Positions 63,504 through 64,000 of a stretch of 64,000 nt of DNA are shown here, in pieces. The notes beneath the pieces were generated by a model. The model saw only the letters and a list, made by a program, of their open reading frames with translations. It did no database searches and was not told where the DNA came from. Numbering within the stretch: the first letter of the stretch is position 1; every line of letters starts with the position of its first letter. Source of the stretch: Brevibacillus reuszeri (GTDB lineage Bacteria; Bacillota; Bacilli; Brevibacillales; Brevibacillaceae); assembly GCF_001187725.1 (NCBI RefSeq), contig NZ_LGIQ01000009.1, positions 1,983,493 through 2,047,492 on the forward strand. The letters are read 5' to 3'. The translations under genes were made by a program, and so were the position numbers.

Positions 63504-64000
63504 GTGGATCTGTCCGCCATCGAAAATCAAGTGCGTGAGATTGTCGACGAGGTAGGCCGCCTTGCCAAAATCAAGGCAGGTCAAATCATGGTAATCGGCT
63601 GCAGTACGAGCGAAGTTCTGGGGAACCATATTGGCAAAGCAGGCAGCAAGGACGTGGCAGCAGCGATTTATCGTGGGATTCGCACGGCACAGGAGCAGCT
63701 TGGTTTTGCAGTTGCATTTCAATGTTGTGAACATTTGAACAGGGCACTGGTTCTGGAGCGGGATACAATGGAGCGTCACGGATGGGACGAGGTCTCTGTT
63801 GTGCCTGTCCCGACTGCAGGTGGTTCCATGGCAGCTCATGCTTATTTACAGATGACGGACCCCGTGGTTGTTGAGCATATCCAGGCTCATGCTGGAATTG
63901 ATATTGGCGACACTTTCATCGGCATGCATCTGAAGCATGTCGCGGTACCTGTTCGCCCGTCGCTCCGAAGTGTGGGTGAAGCGCATGTTACAGCTGCTTC
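63504..64000 (+). CDS. ywlG: YwlG family (DUF436, TIGR01440) protein, 3' end missing
   Basis: The frame is open from GTG 63504 to the window edge, and 165 residues are visible. The GTG directly follows the rpiB stop, with SD GGGAGGGAAG overlapping the end of rpiB. Visible blocks are QIMVIGCSTSEVLGNHIGKA, FQCCEHLNRALV and VPTAGGSMAAHAYLQM, typical of the conserved YwlG proteins that precede glyA in Bacillus. The function is not established. The product is cut by the window end, not by a mutation. Confidence 0.9.
   Translation, partial: MDLSAIENQVREIVDEVGRLAKIKAGQIMVIGCSTSEVLGNHIGKAGSKDVAAAIYRGIRTAQEQLGFAVAFQCCEHLNRALVLERDTMERHGWDEVSVVPVPTAGGSMAAHAYLQMTDPVVVEHIQAHAGIDIGDTFIGMHLKHVAVPVRPSLRSVGEAHVTAA

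Overview
This 64 kb window is a chromosomal segment of an endospore-forming Bacillota. Gene content, protein similarity and order all point to Brevibacillus or a close relative. Spo0F, SpoIIR, SpeB, SpeE and RNA polymerase delta read almost like their Bacillus subtilis counterparts, base composition is moderate, and Shine-Dalgarno sequences are strong. I see no rRNA, tRNA, CRISPR array, insertion sequence or prophage. The genus name is inferred from recall, not from a search.

Most of the window is a stretched version of the B. subtilis ywfO-ywgA ... ywhD-pbpG-speE-speB ... fadF ... rpoE-pyrG-spo0F-fbaA-ywjH-murA2-glpX-rho-rpmE-tdk-prfA-prmC-spoIIR-ywlC-mntP-ywlE-rpiB-ywlG backbone, with extra blocks inserted. 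Bases 1-4.9 kb hold a TetR regulator (5' end missing) and an RND efflux pair. Bases 5-8.9 kb hold a CPBP protease, an HD phosphohydrolase, YwgA, a lipoprotein and a membrane thioredoxin-like protein. Bases 9-17.2 kb are an accessory secreted-protein locus: an S-layer-homology protein, a 1337-residue multi-domain surface protein, a lipase of the LCAT-like fold with two PPC-type domains, and a small membrane protein. Bases 17.2-22.4 kb return to the backbone (YwhD, PbpG, spermidine synthase, agmatinase). Bases 22.7-24.9 kb carry an MFS transporter, a YwiB-like protein and a membrane protein. Bases 25-28 kb hold a sigma-54 activator and its probable target, lysine 2,3-aminomutase.

Bases 28.2-40.9 kb are a fatty-acid and branched-acyl-CoA catabolism block: FadF, an ECF sigma/anti-sigma pair, thiolase, 3-hydroxybutyryl-CoA dehydrogenase, two acyl-CoA dehydrogenases, a TetR repressor and a fused isobutyryl-CoA mutase (IcmF). 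From 41.8 kb to the end the backbone is nearly continuous: transcription (rpoE, rho), nucleotides (pyrG, tdk), glycolysis and gluconeogenesis (fbaA, glpX, tal-like), cell wall (murA2, amj-like), translation (rpmE, prfA, prmC), sporulation (spo0F, YhcN-like lipoprotein, spoIIR) and the ywl genes.

The most notable observations are these. (1) An in-frame photolyase-thymidine kinase fusion keeps a Shine-Dalgarno and GTG start for the kinase inside it. (2) A ~104 bp structured intergenic element occurs twice, with its 3' hairpin a third time. (3) Matching TGCCGAA-N2-TTCGGCA palindromes flank the sigma-54 activator, next to a consensus -24/-12 promoter. (4) A shared TGANC-N4-GNTCA palindrome lies upstream of fadF, thiolase and tetR. 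(5) A sigma-G-like promoter sits inside the loop of a hairpin that masks the ribosome-binding site of a sporulation lipoprotein. (6) A DnaA-box cluster spans the start of ywlC. (7) pyrG has a GGGCUU-type leader with an attenuator.
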